Position numbers and translations under genes: made by a program. A stretch of DNA of 64,000 nucleotides from Bacteroidota bacterium (GTDB lineage: Bacteria; Bacteroidota; Bacteroidia; Bacteroidales; UBA10428), in the NCBI GenBank assembly GCA_016699695.1, contig CP065006.1:3286001-3350000 (forward strand). The letters are read 5' to 3'. The notes beneath the pieces were generated by a model. The model did not search any database, had not been told where the DNA came from, and saw only the letters and a program-made list of their open reading frames with translations. Positions 27,586-35,675 of this stretch are shown in pieces (the first letter of the stretch is position 1; every line of letters starts with the position of its first letter).

Positions 27586-29604
27586 TTAGACCTTTCTTCG
27601 ATTGAAAAATTTATAACCTGCCAGGATAAATGCCAAAGCAATAATAAAAATGCTCATCCAAAACAATCTCTTGCCTTTTACTTCCAGCTCTTGTTGCAGT
27701 GATTCAATTTGTTCTTTTGATTTTTGAAGTTCTATTTCATATCCTGCGAGGCTTTTTTCCCGATTTTCGATTTCGTTGCGCAATTGCAGTTCGTAAAAAT
27801 TCTTGTTGTTGTTTTCTTCCAGGAGCACGTAGTTGATTTCAGAAAACTTCACATAATTTTTCAGGGCATTTTTGTTGTCGCCGGTTTTTTCATAATACTT
27901 GTAAAGGTTTTCATAAGCAAATTTCTGAAGTATCTTATGGTTTAGTTCAATCCCGATTTTAAGCGACGATTCGAATAAACTCGCGGCTTGCGAAAGCTGG
28001 TTTTGTTGTAAGTAAATTTCGCCCAACTTACGGGCACACAAAGCCTCGCCAAAGCGGTTTTTAATTTCCTTGTTAAGTACGAGTGCTTTTGAGAAATTCT
28101 CTTTGGCGTGCGCCAGATTCTTTTTTTCCAAATAAATGTTTCCGATGTTGTTGAGTTGGTTGGCAATCCGCCATTTGTCATTTAGTTCTTCCCCTATTTT
28201 AAGCGATTGGTTATAATAGCTAAGCGCTTTCTCTGAGTCTTTTTGTTCGAGGTAGAGGCTTCCGATATTGTTCAGAACAATAGAAGTCTGTTTTTTATTG
28301 CCGGCAGCTTTGCTCAATTGAAGGCTCTGGTTATAATATTCGAGCGCCTGGTCGTAGTCTTTCGAGTTTTTATACAAGGCTCCGATCAGGTCGAGGGTAT
28401 AGGCTACTTTATTGTCGTTACCAAGTGTTTTTTCCATTTCCAGCGCACTAAGGTAAACTTCAAGAGCCTTTTGGTACATACCAGCAGATGAATAGATATT
28501 GCCAATGTTTTTGAAGGTTTCAATGAACACAGTCGAATTTCCGGCACTGGATTTCAGGCTCAGGGCATCGTTGTAAAAGTTAAATGCAGCTGAAAAGTCG
28601 TTGATGCCCAGGTACAAGCTGCCAAGTTTATTGTAAATAGAGGCCGTTTGTTCAGGATAACCCAGGGCTTTGTATGTTTCGAGACTATAATTGTAATAAA
28701 CATATGCGCTATCGGTATTTCCAAGATTTTTGTAGGCATTGGCAATATTTTCAGTGGACTTGGCTAGTTCTTCCGGGTTGCCGTAAAGCATTCTTAGTGT
28801 ATAGGCCTGCTTGTAATACTCTAAGGCTTTTTCGTATTGGTTGTTACGCCAATAGCCGGAACCTATTAAATTAAGGGTGTTTGCAATATTAAGGGTGTCG
28901 TTGTTGATTTTATAGATATCCAGGGCCCGGTTCAGGTGGTCTTTCGATTGAGTATATTCGGCAAGGTCGATGTAAACCAGAGCTATGTTTTTAAGCGTGG
29001 CTGCCATATCGCCCCAGTTACTGTATTGTTTTCGAAGCTCAAGTGCTTGCTGGTAATATTTAAGTGCTTCGGTATTTTTTCCTTGTTGCCAGGCAATACC
29101 TCCCAGATAGTGCAAGCAATCAGAAATTCCTTGTTTGTCCGACAAGGACTGGTAAATTCTTAAGGCTTCCTGCACTAAACTTGTGGCATCATCAAATTTC
29201 GACTGCGATTTAAATACCAGCGATTTCATGTTATGGACATGTGCCAGCTCACGCTCCATGTTCAACTTTTTGTATTTTTCAATTGCCATACTCAGGTTCA
29301 TGGAAGCCTCGGAATAGTTGTGCATATTGGTCAGGGCCACGCCACTGTTCATATACCCAAAAGCAAGGAGAGCCTCATTGGCTGTTTCATCGCCAAGCAC
29401 AATCATTTTCTGGGCCATGCTTTCACTTATTGCCGGTTGGCGATCGAGATACTGTTGGTAAATTTCGAAATAGTTTCGCATCGAATCTTGTTCGCTCTTG
29501 CTCAAATCGTTAAATACCGGAAGTTTAATTTCTATAGCAAAAGAAGTATGAAGAATGAGCGCCAGCATGCCGACGATCAAGCTGTTTTTTATTGGATATT
29601 TCAT
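27586..29604 (-). CDS. exported TPR-repeat protein with coiled coil and C-terminal membrane anchor
   Basis: 672-residue protein starting at MKYPIKNSLIV, chosen because a signal peptide follows directly. An upstream in-frame ATG would prepend a second unrelated hydrophobic stretch. Residues about 60-570 are at least ten tandem TPR units of 36-40 residues (recurring A-Y-Y-x-Q-A-L patterns). A charged coiled coil covers about 590-640, and a single hydrophobic helix near the C terminus ends in KFFNRRKV. The layout equals the sensory half of Bacteroidota TPR kinases and TPR-LuxR regulators, but no HisKA, HATPase or HTH domain follows the membrane helix. It may be a scaffold or a sensor acting through partner proteins. 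Confidence 0.88.
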   Translation of the reverse strand: MKYPIKNSLIVGMLALILHTSFAIEIKLPVFNDLSKSEQDSMRNYFEIYQQYLDRQPAISESMAQKMIVLGDETANEALLAFGYMNSGVALTNMHNYSEASMNLSMAIEKYKKLNMERELAHVHNMKSLVFKSQSKFDDATSLVQEALRIYQSLSDKQGISDCLHYLGGIAWQQGKNTEALKYYQQALELRKQYSNWGDMAATLKNIALVYIDLAEYTQSKDHLNRALDIYKINNDTLNIANTLNLIGSGYWRNNQYEKALEYYKQAYTLRMLYGNPEELAKSTENIANAYKNLGNTDSAYVYYNYSLETYKALGYPEQTASIYNKLGSLYLGINDFSAAFNFYNDALSLKSSAGNSTVFIETFKNIGNIYSSAGMYQKALEVYLSALEMEKTLGNDNKVAYTLDLIGALYKNSKDYDQALEYYNQSLQLSKAAGNKKQTSIVLNNIGSLYLEQKDSEKALSYYNQSLKIGEELNDKWRIANQLNNIGNIYLEKKNLAHAKENFSKALVLNKEIKNRFGEALCARKLGEIYLQQNQLSQAASLFESSLKIGIELNHKILQKFAYENLYKYYEKTGDNKNALKNYVKFSEINYVLLEENNNKNFYELQLRNEIENREKSLAGYEIELQKSKEQIESLQQELEVKGKRLFWMSIFIIALAFILAGYKFFNRRKV

Positions 29605-29736
29605 ACAGTAGTTTTTATAATTTTTGTTTGATTGCTTCTTAAGCAATACTTGCATTTCAATATACGCCCATAGGGTTTTAAAGTAAAAACAAGTTGTTAA
29701 CAAAATCAGGGTTGAAACGAATAATAATAACAAGAA

Positions 29737-29774
29737 AACCCCCTACCAATTAAAATACTTACCAGTAGGGGGTT
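29737..29774. other. strong isolated hairpin
   Basis: AACCCCCTAC at 29737-29746 pairs perfectly with GTAGGGGGTT at 29765-29774 (10 bases, 18-base loop). An A run precedes it, so on the minus strand it ends in TTTTC, like a terminator for leftward transcription. No gene ends nearby, since the flanking genes diverge, so it may be the remnant boundary of a lost gene. Confidence 0.6.
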
Positions 29775-29792
29775 GCGTTGATATTGAATGTA

Positions 29793-29815
29793 TTTCACTT
29801 ATAGCATAAGTGAAA
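29793..29815. repeat. perfect 9-bp inverted repeat
   Basis: TTTCACTTA-TAGCA-TAAGTGAAA lies just upstream of the small gene at 29810 and overlaps its possible GTG start. It could be an operator or a translation-blocking hairpin. Confidence 0.45.
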
Positions 29816-30196
29816 CTAGATTGTAATTTATCGGTTTTATATTCCGAGGTTTGTGATTTTACAAATTCAATGTTAGATGGTATCCCTATCGCAGCAGGTG
29901 TTGTAAATACCAATTTATTTGCCCGTAATGATATTCATTGGACTGATATTATTCATGTACCAATCGCAGATATTAATAGAATGAAGACTGAAACGAATAA
30001 AGGATTTAAATTACCTACTAATGGTGGTGATTTAACAGGTACTGAATACAGAAATGGTAATACCGAATGTCCTTATAATGGTGGGAAACTTAATGGGGAT
30101 AACACAAACCCAAATACCGACCCCGATACTTATTTTTATAAGGGTTTTGGTAATGCTGATTGTATTGGGTTTTTAGAAGAATTAGGCATTATTTAA
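29810..30196 (+). CDS. hypothetical protein, possible 3' gene fragment
   Basis: 128 residues from a GTG, or 108 from the ATG at 29871. I do not recognise the family. There is no signal peptide and no membrane helix. The C-terminal half is rich in Asn, Gly, Asp and Thr with two Cys, and the end is FLEELGII. A TAA one codon before the GTG closes the frame upstream, so the ORF may be a truncated 3' part of a larger gene, or a small intact gene under the inverted repeat at 29793. It is AT-rich, beside an IS element and followed by a good terminator, all consistent with accessory DNA. Confidence 0.45.
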   Translation: MKLDCNLSVLYSEVCDFTNSMLDGIPIAAGVVNTNLFARNDIHWTDIIHVPIADINRMKTETNKGFKLPTNGGDLTGTEYRNGNTECPYNGGKLNGDNTNPNTDPDTYFYKGFGNADCIGFLEELGII

Positions 30197-30200
30197 AAAC

Positions 30201-30236
30201 AAAAAAAGGGTGCTCAATTGCTGAACACCCTTTTTT
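30201..30236. terminator. bidirectional terminator
   Basis: A hairpin GGGTG...CACCC is flanked by a run of A on the left and a run of T on the right, between the convergent small genes at 30196 and 30253. Confidence 0.85.
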
Positions 30237-30252
30237 ATGAAAAACCGAGTTG

Positions 30253-30672
30253 TTATTTAGACTCTAAGACAAAAGTGTGAGTACCATAATTATATCCAAC
30301 ATTACTTACTAACGTGAAGAATTTTCCGTTTTTTACATACGTACCATCATTAGAATAGCCAATAACATACGTACCATCTTCATTCACAACCATTTCATCG
30401 TAATTACGCCAATCATTCACAATTCTATCGTCACTTGTTTTATAGGTGTATGTAACAGTCACCACATTACCAACGATGGTAATACTAAGTTTTGGCAACA
30501 CATTTTCCCCAGTAAATCCATTGGTAGAAACCCACACAAGGTTAGCCCAATCGGGATATTGTTCCTCAAGGGTAAGTTTTTGTTCGGGGGTAACAGGTTC
30601 ATCTTTCTCGCAGCTAATTGTTAAAAAAGCTACCGATAACACTAACATCATTAAATAAGTTACTTTTTTCAT
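30253..30672 (-). CDS. small lipoprotein, unknown function
   Basis: 139-residue exported protein with lipobox TISC (Cys about 21), then a short acidic Pro-rich linker. The mature part of about 110 residues is probably all-beta (alternating V-T-V-T-Y-T-Y pattern, aromatic-rich C terminus ending in TFVLESK). No family recognised. It lies in the accessory patch next to the IS701 element. The terminator at 30201 serves its 3' end. Confidence 0.7.
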   Translation of the reverse strand: MKKVTYLMMLVLSVAFLTISCEKDEPVTPEQKLTLEEQYPDWANLVWVSTNGFTGENVLPKLSITIVGNVVTVTYTYKTSDDRIVNDWRNYDEMVVNEDGTYVIGYSNDGTYVKNGKFFTLVSNVGYNYGTHTFVLESK

Positions 30673-30813
30673 AATTTTAAAGTTTTTGTTTATTACGAGA
30701 TTTAATTTTTTTTTGTTACAAATAACAAGAAGTGGGTTAAAATTCCTTCTTTAAACAACCTCCTAATTTTTCAAATGCTACTTACTGACTAAAAATTTGA
30801 AGTTAATTATTTT

Positions 30814-31035
30814 TCAATCAAATTCTCTTACCCCCTTTATTTTGCGTAGTTCCTCTACCCTATCTCGCATCATGCTTTCTGTCTGGTAGGCATTTTTTAT
30901 TGCAGCTATCCTAAAAGTTGGTGCGCTCTTGTCTGAAGTATGCATGAAGATATTTGAAAATCCAAACACCCGCAAATAAATAGGGGAAATAACCTGAAGG
31001 TTTCTGATTCTAATGATTAAACTAAAACTATTTAG
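30814..31035 (-). pseudogene. open 73-codon stretch ending beside the IS element
   Basis: On the minus strand the frame is open from the IS target site to a TGA at 30814-30816. It encodes a basic, protein-like sequence with segments such as RVFGFSNIF, APTFRIAAIKNAY and MMRDRVEELRKI. The only ATG at a sensible place would give about 43 residues. Joining the sequence across the IS (TTAG to 32537) meets a TAA four codons upstream, so the IS did not simply split a longer intact gene. It is either a decayed remnant or a small gene of unknown family. Confidence 0.3.
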
Positions 31036-32532
31036 TTCTACTTTAACAGATTTACAATTTTGAATATGAGTAATTTATATCACGCTGTCGTTTTAAATGC
31101 CGGTCATAAATTCTATCAATCATTTGTTCTTCGGTCATCTGTTTATAAAGTTTAAAAGTGATAAATTCTTTAATATCACGAGCCGATAGTAAAGGTAAAT
31201 CATCAAAGCAATGCAATTTTTCTTTTAAAATAAATGACGAGACCAAAAAGTTTAATGCAACCTGGTGTTGCCATGCAAGCCATTTTCGTGTCTGAAACTG
31301 GTCTAGCCCGAGTATCTGTTTTGATTCTTTTATGCAATGTTCTACAAAGTACCGTTGTGCTTGCATATAGGCTATAGCTTTCTTAGTGTATTGTTCAAGA
31401 TTAGCATTGGTAAAAGAATATTTTATTTCGTCCTTGCCTTCTTTGGTTTTCGTTTTACGGATAACCAGTAACCTTTGCTCTACTTGCATTTTACTGTTAT
31501 TGATTATCCAAAGCTTTATAAAATGATAGTCAGCTACAAGAACTCCTTTGGCTGTATTACGAACACTAATACGCTGCCAATTTTCGTCATTTAAAGTCTG
31601 TAAATATTTTGATACACTTAATTCGTCTGTAGTTGCTTTTAATTTCTTGGGTTCACGACCCTTATTGCTTTTTCGCTCGGGAATAGCCAAGTCAGGACGT
31701 TCCAAATATATTTTTTGGTCTTTATGGATATCCAGCATGTACAGATAACCAAGCAAATCTATGCTGCTGGCAAAATCCACATCGTTACCATAATAACCAT
31801 CGCCTCCAATAAAATCGAAGATGATGCCATTGGTTACTTGCTGGCGAATAATTTCTAATGCCAGTTCGAGCTTAGTTTTAAATGTTCGGTGCTTTACAGG
31901 AACGCCTGCTTTTTCGCATCTTGTCTTGTCGTCACACCAAGCCTTGGGAAGGTATAGTCGGGCATCAACCATTGATGCAAAATCCCCATTACTTAAACAA
32001 GCAAATACCGCAACCTGACTATTTGATAGTTTCCCTACATTCCCACAATATTGATGTCCAACGCCTACGCTATGGTCGCCTTTTTTTACCCAACCACTTT
32101 CATCAATAATCAATCCTGTAAGTTTTCTTTTGGGTAAAACCTGGCTTACTTCCTGGGCTACTTGATTTATCAAAACTCGATGATCCCAGTTAGACTCAGT
32201 TATAAAGTGCTGCATTTGATGGTAGTTAGCTCCCAAATCTTCGCTTATTCTTTCAATATTGCGCATCTGACTTTGTATTATTCCTAATGAATATTGCTGT
32301 GCTTTGTCAAAGAACTTCTTTGTTGAATTACAAAATACATGCTGATAATCATTAAGGTGAACACTAACTCGCTCTATTACAGAGGTCAGTGTTTTTCCAT
32401 ATCGATTATTATTTTTACGTTGTATTAAACATTTTTCGGAACGATAAGCCTGTTTTTCTGTGCATTGAAGATACTGAATTTCCTTGAAATATCAATGTTT
32501 ACAAGGGTTTTGTTTAATCTGTTAAAGTAGAA
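31036..32532 (-). mobile_element. IS701-family insertion sequence, 1497 bp
   Basis: Left end TTCTACTTTAACAGATT at 31036 and its exact reverse complement ending at 32532 form 17-bp perfect terminal inverted repeats. Both ends are flanked by the direct duplication TTAG (31032-31035 and 32533-32536), which fits the YTAR 4-bp target of IS701 elements. Size, transposase type and target rule all agree. Intact ends and duplication indicate a fairly recent insertion. It lies in non-coding accessory DNA between the small lipoprotein and recG. Confidence 0.92.
31052..32266 (-). CDS. IS701-family DDE transposase (5' end unresolved)
   Basis: 404 residues from the first in-frame ATG. DDE catalytic regions are present: LIIDESGWVKKG (first Asp), FDFIGGDGYYGN (second Asp) and HCIKESKQILGLDQFQTRKW (Glu). 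The homologous frame continues upstream of this ATG for about 70 more codons to a TGA near 32489. The stretch nearest the ATG encodes KKFFDKAQQYSLGIIQS, typical transposase N-terminal sequence, yet it has no ATG, GTG or TTG. An ATG at 32398-32400 lies in the +1 register relative to this frame and is followed by GAAAAAC, where a -1 slip would join the two. The true start may therefore need frameshifting, a CTG start, or the gene may have lost its start codon. Confidence 0.85.
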   Translation of the reverse strand: MRNIERISEDLGANYHQMQHFITESNWDHRVLINQVAQEVSQVLPKRKLTGLIIDESGWVKKGDHSVGVGHQYCGNVGKLSNSQVAVFACLSNGDFASMVDARLYLPKAWCDDKTRCEKAGVPVKHRTFKTKLELALEIIRQQVTNGIIFDFIGGDGYYGNDVDFASSIDLLGYLYMLDIHKDQKIYLERPDLAIPERKSNKGREPKKLKATTDELSVSKYLQTLNDENWQRISVRNTAKGVLVADYHFIKLWIINNSKMQVEQRLLVIRKTKTKEGKDEIKYSFTNANLEQYTKKAIAYMQAQRYFVEHCIKESKQILGLDQFQTRKWLAWQHQVALNFLVSSFILKEKLHCFDDLPLLSARDIKEFITFKLYKQMTEEQMIDRIYDRHLKRQRDINYSYSKL

Positions 32533-32665
32533 TTAGAATAGCAAATTAAAATATTAAGGATATACGAAGCAACAGTATTTGAAATTTATTTTATAAAGAA
32601 AAAGTTACATATACCTGCCATTCCGATTTTCAACGGAATACACCCACCAAAGCCTGCCAGAAATA

Positions 32666-34771
32666 TCAAGAAATCAGGCTCCAGTCGGTCGGAGTGGTGC
32701 GCAGTTTCCGGAGAGTATCATTGAGAACTTTGTTTTTTGAGTCGCTCAGCAAAGGGTCCTGGTCGAGGAGTTCCTGGGCAAGGTCTCTTACCATCTGCAA
32801 AAGCCGGCCATCGTGCGCCAGATTAGCCTTGCGGAGATTAAAGGGCAAACCGCTTTGTTGTGTACCTTCCAGGTCACCCGGACCACGAAGCTTCAGGTCA
32901 GCTTCGGCAATTTCAAAGCCGTCGTTGGTGGCTGTCATTACCTCGAGCCTTTTCCTGGCTTCGTGCGTAAGCTTGTGCGAGCTCATCAGCAGGCAATAGC
33001 TTTGGTCAGCGCCTCTTCCTACTCTTCCGCGTAGTTGATGCAGTTGAGAGAGACCAAATCTCTCGGCACTTTCTATTACCATCACGGTGGCATTGGGTAC
33101 ATCTACTCCAACTTCTATTACAGTGGTAGCCATCAGCATATGAGCCTGACCTTCTTTGAAAGCTTTCATGGCATTCTCTTTCTCCTGAGGTTTCATTTTT
33201 CCATGCACGCAAATTACATTGTATTGGGGTGCAGGAAACACTTGCACCATGCCATCAAAGCCCATTTGAAGGTCTTTCAGATCGAGGCTTTCCGATTCTC
33301 TGATGAGTGGATACACAATGTACACTTGCCGTCCACGATCGATTTGATCTCTCAGAAAACCCAGCATACTAAGACGTTTTGTATCGAAATAGTGAAAGGT
33401 TGTAATAGGCTTACGACCGGGAGGTAGCTCATCAATTACCGATACATCCAAATCGCCATAGAGGGTCATGGCCAGTGTGCGTGGTATGGGAGTGGCAGTC
33501 ATTACCAATACATGGGGTACCTTCTCGTTTTTTTGCCAGAGCCGTGCTCTTTGTTCTACTCCAAAACGGTGTTGTTCGTCAATTACAACCAAACCAAGGT
33601 TACCGAAGATTACCGGATCTTCGATAAGTGCATGCGTGCCAATTACCATGTGCAGTCTGCCGCTCGATAATTCGGAAAGAATAATATCTCTTTTCTTCTT
33701 TTTTGTCGAACCGGTGAGCAGATCAATGTGAATTCCAAGTCCCTCGGTAAGACGTTGCAAAGTATGCAGATGTTGTGTAGCCAGAATTTCGGTTGGAGCC
33801 ATGAGGCAGGCCTGAAAGCCATTGTCGATGGCAAGTAGCATGCTCATGAGCGCAACAAGGGTTTTACCACTGCCAACATCACCTTGTAAAAGCCTGTTCA
33901 TCTGCTTTCCGGTGTTGGTATCGTGTCGAATTTCCTTTAAAACTCTTTTCTGTGCCCCTGTGAGTTGGAAGGGAAGTTTTTCGTGGTAGAAGCGATTAAA
34001 GAATTCGCCTACCTGCTTAAAAACAAAGCCTTTTAAACTGTTATCGCGCCCTGTTTTGAGTTTTAAAATGTTCAGTTGAATGTAAAAAAGCTCCTCGAAT
34101 TTAATGCGGTATTCGGCCAGTTGAAGCTCACGGGTATTGTTCGGAAAGTGCAATACCCTTAATGCTTTTCCCAGATTCATCAGGCGATGCTGTTGCACAA
34201 AATATTCCGGTAGAGTTTCCTGCACATCGAAATTTGGCAGGGAGAATACAGTTTGCACAAGGTTCTGAATAGCCTTCGAATTAAGGTAACTCGTTTTGAG
34301 TTTTTCGCTGGTGCGGTATTGAGGAATAAAAGGTGATTGATTCCCTTCGGAATATTTAGCTACCGGTTCTATTTCAGGATGCGCAATGGTTAATCGTCTT
34401 TGGAAGAGAGCCGGCTTGCCAAAAACAACATATTCTGCTCCCGGGTTCAAGCTTTTTAAAACCCAGCTATGCCCCTGAAACCAAACCAGGTCAAGCTCGC
34501 CTGTTGTATCGTAAAAAGTGGCTACCAGACGCTTATGGTATTTGCCTCCTTCTGTTTTAAAATGCCTGATGGTACCTCTTATTTGCACATGGGCGCTGGC
34601 CTCGTTGAGTTCCTGTATGCTATAAAACCGCGAACGGTCGATGTATTTGAAAGGAAAATTGTAAAGCAGATCGGCGATGGTTTTCACCCCCAGTTCCACC
34701 TCCAGCAATTCGGCTCTTTTAGGCCCCACGCCTTTTAAATATTTAATTTCGGTATCGATGAATGCCGGCAT
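32666..34771 (-). CDS. recG: ATP-dependent DNA helicase RecG
   Basis: 701-residue branch-migration helicase acting on stalled replication forks and Holliday junctions. The N-terminal wedge/OB domain covers about 1-230 (GPKRAELL, VQIRGTI). Superfamily 2 motifs follow: LLQGDVGSGKT (Walker A, about 295), VIDEQHRFG (DEAH-like box), MTATPIPRT and the RecG-type QLRGRVGRG arginine finger. The length is normal. It is transcribed alone from near 34780, divergent from the methyltransferase-like gene, and 133 bases separate its stop from the IS element. Confidence 0.97.
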   Translation of the reverse strand: MPAFIDTEIKYLKGVGPKRAELLEVELGVKTIADLLYNFPFKYIDRSRFYSIQELNEASAHVQIRGTIRHFKTEGGKYHKRLVATFYDTTGELDLVWFQGHSWVLKSLNPGAEYVVFGKPALFQRRLTIAHPEIEPVAKYSEGNQSPFIPQYRTSEKLKTSYLNSKAIQNLVQTVFSLPNFDVQETLPEYFVQQHRLMNLGKALRVLHFPNNTRELQLAEYRIKFEELFYIQLNILKLKTGRDNSLKGFVFKQVGEFFNRFYHEKLPFQLTGAQKRVLKEIRHDTNTGKQMNRLLQGDVGSGKTLVALMSMLLAIDNGFQACLMAPTEILATQHLHTLQRLTEGLGIHIDLLTGSTKKKKRDIILSELSSGRLHMVIGTHALIEDPVIFGNLGLVVIDEQHRFGVEQRARLWQKNEKVPHVLVMTATPIPRTLAMTLYGDLDVSVIDELPPGRKPITTFHYFDTKRLSMLGFLRDQIDRGRQVYIVYPLIRESESLDLKDLQMGFDGMVQVFPAPQYNVICVHGKMKPQEKENAMKAFKEGQAHMLMATTVIEVGVDVPNATVMVIESAERFGLSQLHQLRGRVGRGADQSYCLLMSSHKLTHEARKRLEVMTATNDGFEIAEADLKLRGPGDLEGTQQSGLPFNLRKANLAHDGRLLQMVRDLAQELLDQDPLLSDSKNKVLNDTLRKLRTTPTDWSLIS

Positions 34772-34827
34772 GCCCAGTGGTGTATTAGCGCATTAAATAT
34801 CGAAATAAATACTCAATGTTAAAACTG

Positions 34828-34835
34828 TATCTTTG
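34828..34835 (+). promoter_or_regulatory. -7 promoter box
   Basis: TATCTTTG matches TAnnTTTG and ends 7 bases before the ATG at 34843, so the transcript would be almost leaderless. No good -33 element at 19-21 bases. Confidence 0.35.
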
Positions 34836-34842
34836 AACAGCT

Positions 34843-35541
34843 ATGATATCGGGAATTATTAATGCATTTATCGTTTTTGGATTCCGCCTTTGGCATTTTC
34901 TAACGGCTGGCTATTATAAGGGTCACGGCGTGCATTCTCCTGTTGTGTATGATTTTGTTAGAAATGTTGTCTATGGCAAGGGAAAATTGGGGAGTTTACC
35001 TATTAAACTGACTTTAGGTCATCAATCTGAAGCGAACAGGCTCCTTTCGCGCAAGTACCTGAGATTAATTTACCGAATGGCACATTATTATCAACCAGCC
35101 ATTGTGGTTGACCTCAATGAAAAGTCAACACAGGTATCGAGGGTTTTATTGGCAGCCTTAAACCAAGGCACTTTGTTTTCACTTATCAATGAATCCATGT
35201 TTGAGGAGTTGGCGAATGGATTTTCCAGTGTAAATGCAGCCATAGAGCTAAACCGGATTGAGGATATTTCAGATGCCAAGCTTGCCTTGATTCCCAATGC
35301 AGAACTGGTGATTTTGCCCTGTAGCGATAACCTTGAAAAAACTATTTCAGATCTAGCTTTTGCTGAAAGCAAAGTGAAAAAGGGGTTTATTGTTGTGGAA
35401 GGAATTTACCAAACAGATGCCATGCGCAGGACCTGGAAAGAGACCATTGCCAACCAGACAGTTACGCTCGATTTATTTGAACTGGGAATTGTAATAAAAG
35501 GGGAACTTCTTACCCCAGGGCATTACCGGATAAGATTTTAG
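34843..35541 (+). CDS. methyltransferase-like protein of a Bacteroidota family
   Basis: 232-residue protein. The N-terminal segment with GHGVHSPVVYDFVRNVV (about 27-43) is the hallmark of a Bacteroidota family annotated as class I SAM-dependent methyltransferases. The expected Rossmann motif is degenerate here (AIVVDLNEKSTQVSR in place of a glycine-rich loop), and the acidic motif follows only loosely. It may therefore bind no SAM. The first about 20 residues are hydrophobic but resemble an amphipathic helix rather than a signal peptide. It stands alone, divergent from recG. Confidence 0.65.
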   Translation: MISGIINAFIVFGFRLWHFLTAGYYKGHGVHSPVVYDFVRNVVYGKGKLGSLPIKLTLGHQSEANRLLSRKYLRLIYRMAHYYQPAIVVDLNEKSTQVSRVLLAALNQGTLFSLINESMFEELANGFSSVNAAIELNRIEDISDAKLALIPNAELVILPCSDNLEKTISDLAFAESKVKKGFIVVEGIYQTDAMRRTWKETIANQTVTLDLFELGIVIKGELLTPGHYRIRF

Positions 35542-35675
35542 GAGTTAGGGTATATGAAAGCCTGAGGGTTGCTGCTTCGAACCTCTTAACCTACACAAAC
35601 CCTCGTGCGGGGCTATGCGCTTTAATTAAGGTAAACACCTATTTTCTAAATAGGATATTGTTTGTTCAGCTTCTC

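Noticed and set aside
31032..32536. The IS element as interrupter of an intact coding gene
   Set aside because: Rejoining the flanks at TTAG gives a stop four codons upstream, so no intact gene existed at the insertion point.
35542..35675. tRNA-like or REP-like sequence after the methyltransferase-like gene (GCTTCGAACCTC, CCTCGTGCGGGG)
   Set aside because: No cloverleaf could be formed and no second copy of the pieces was found in the window.
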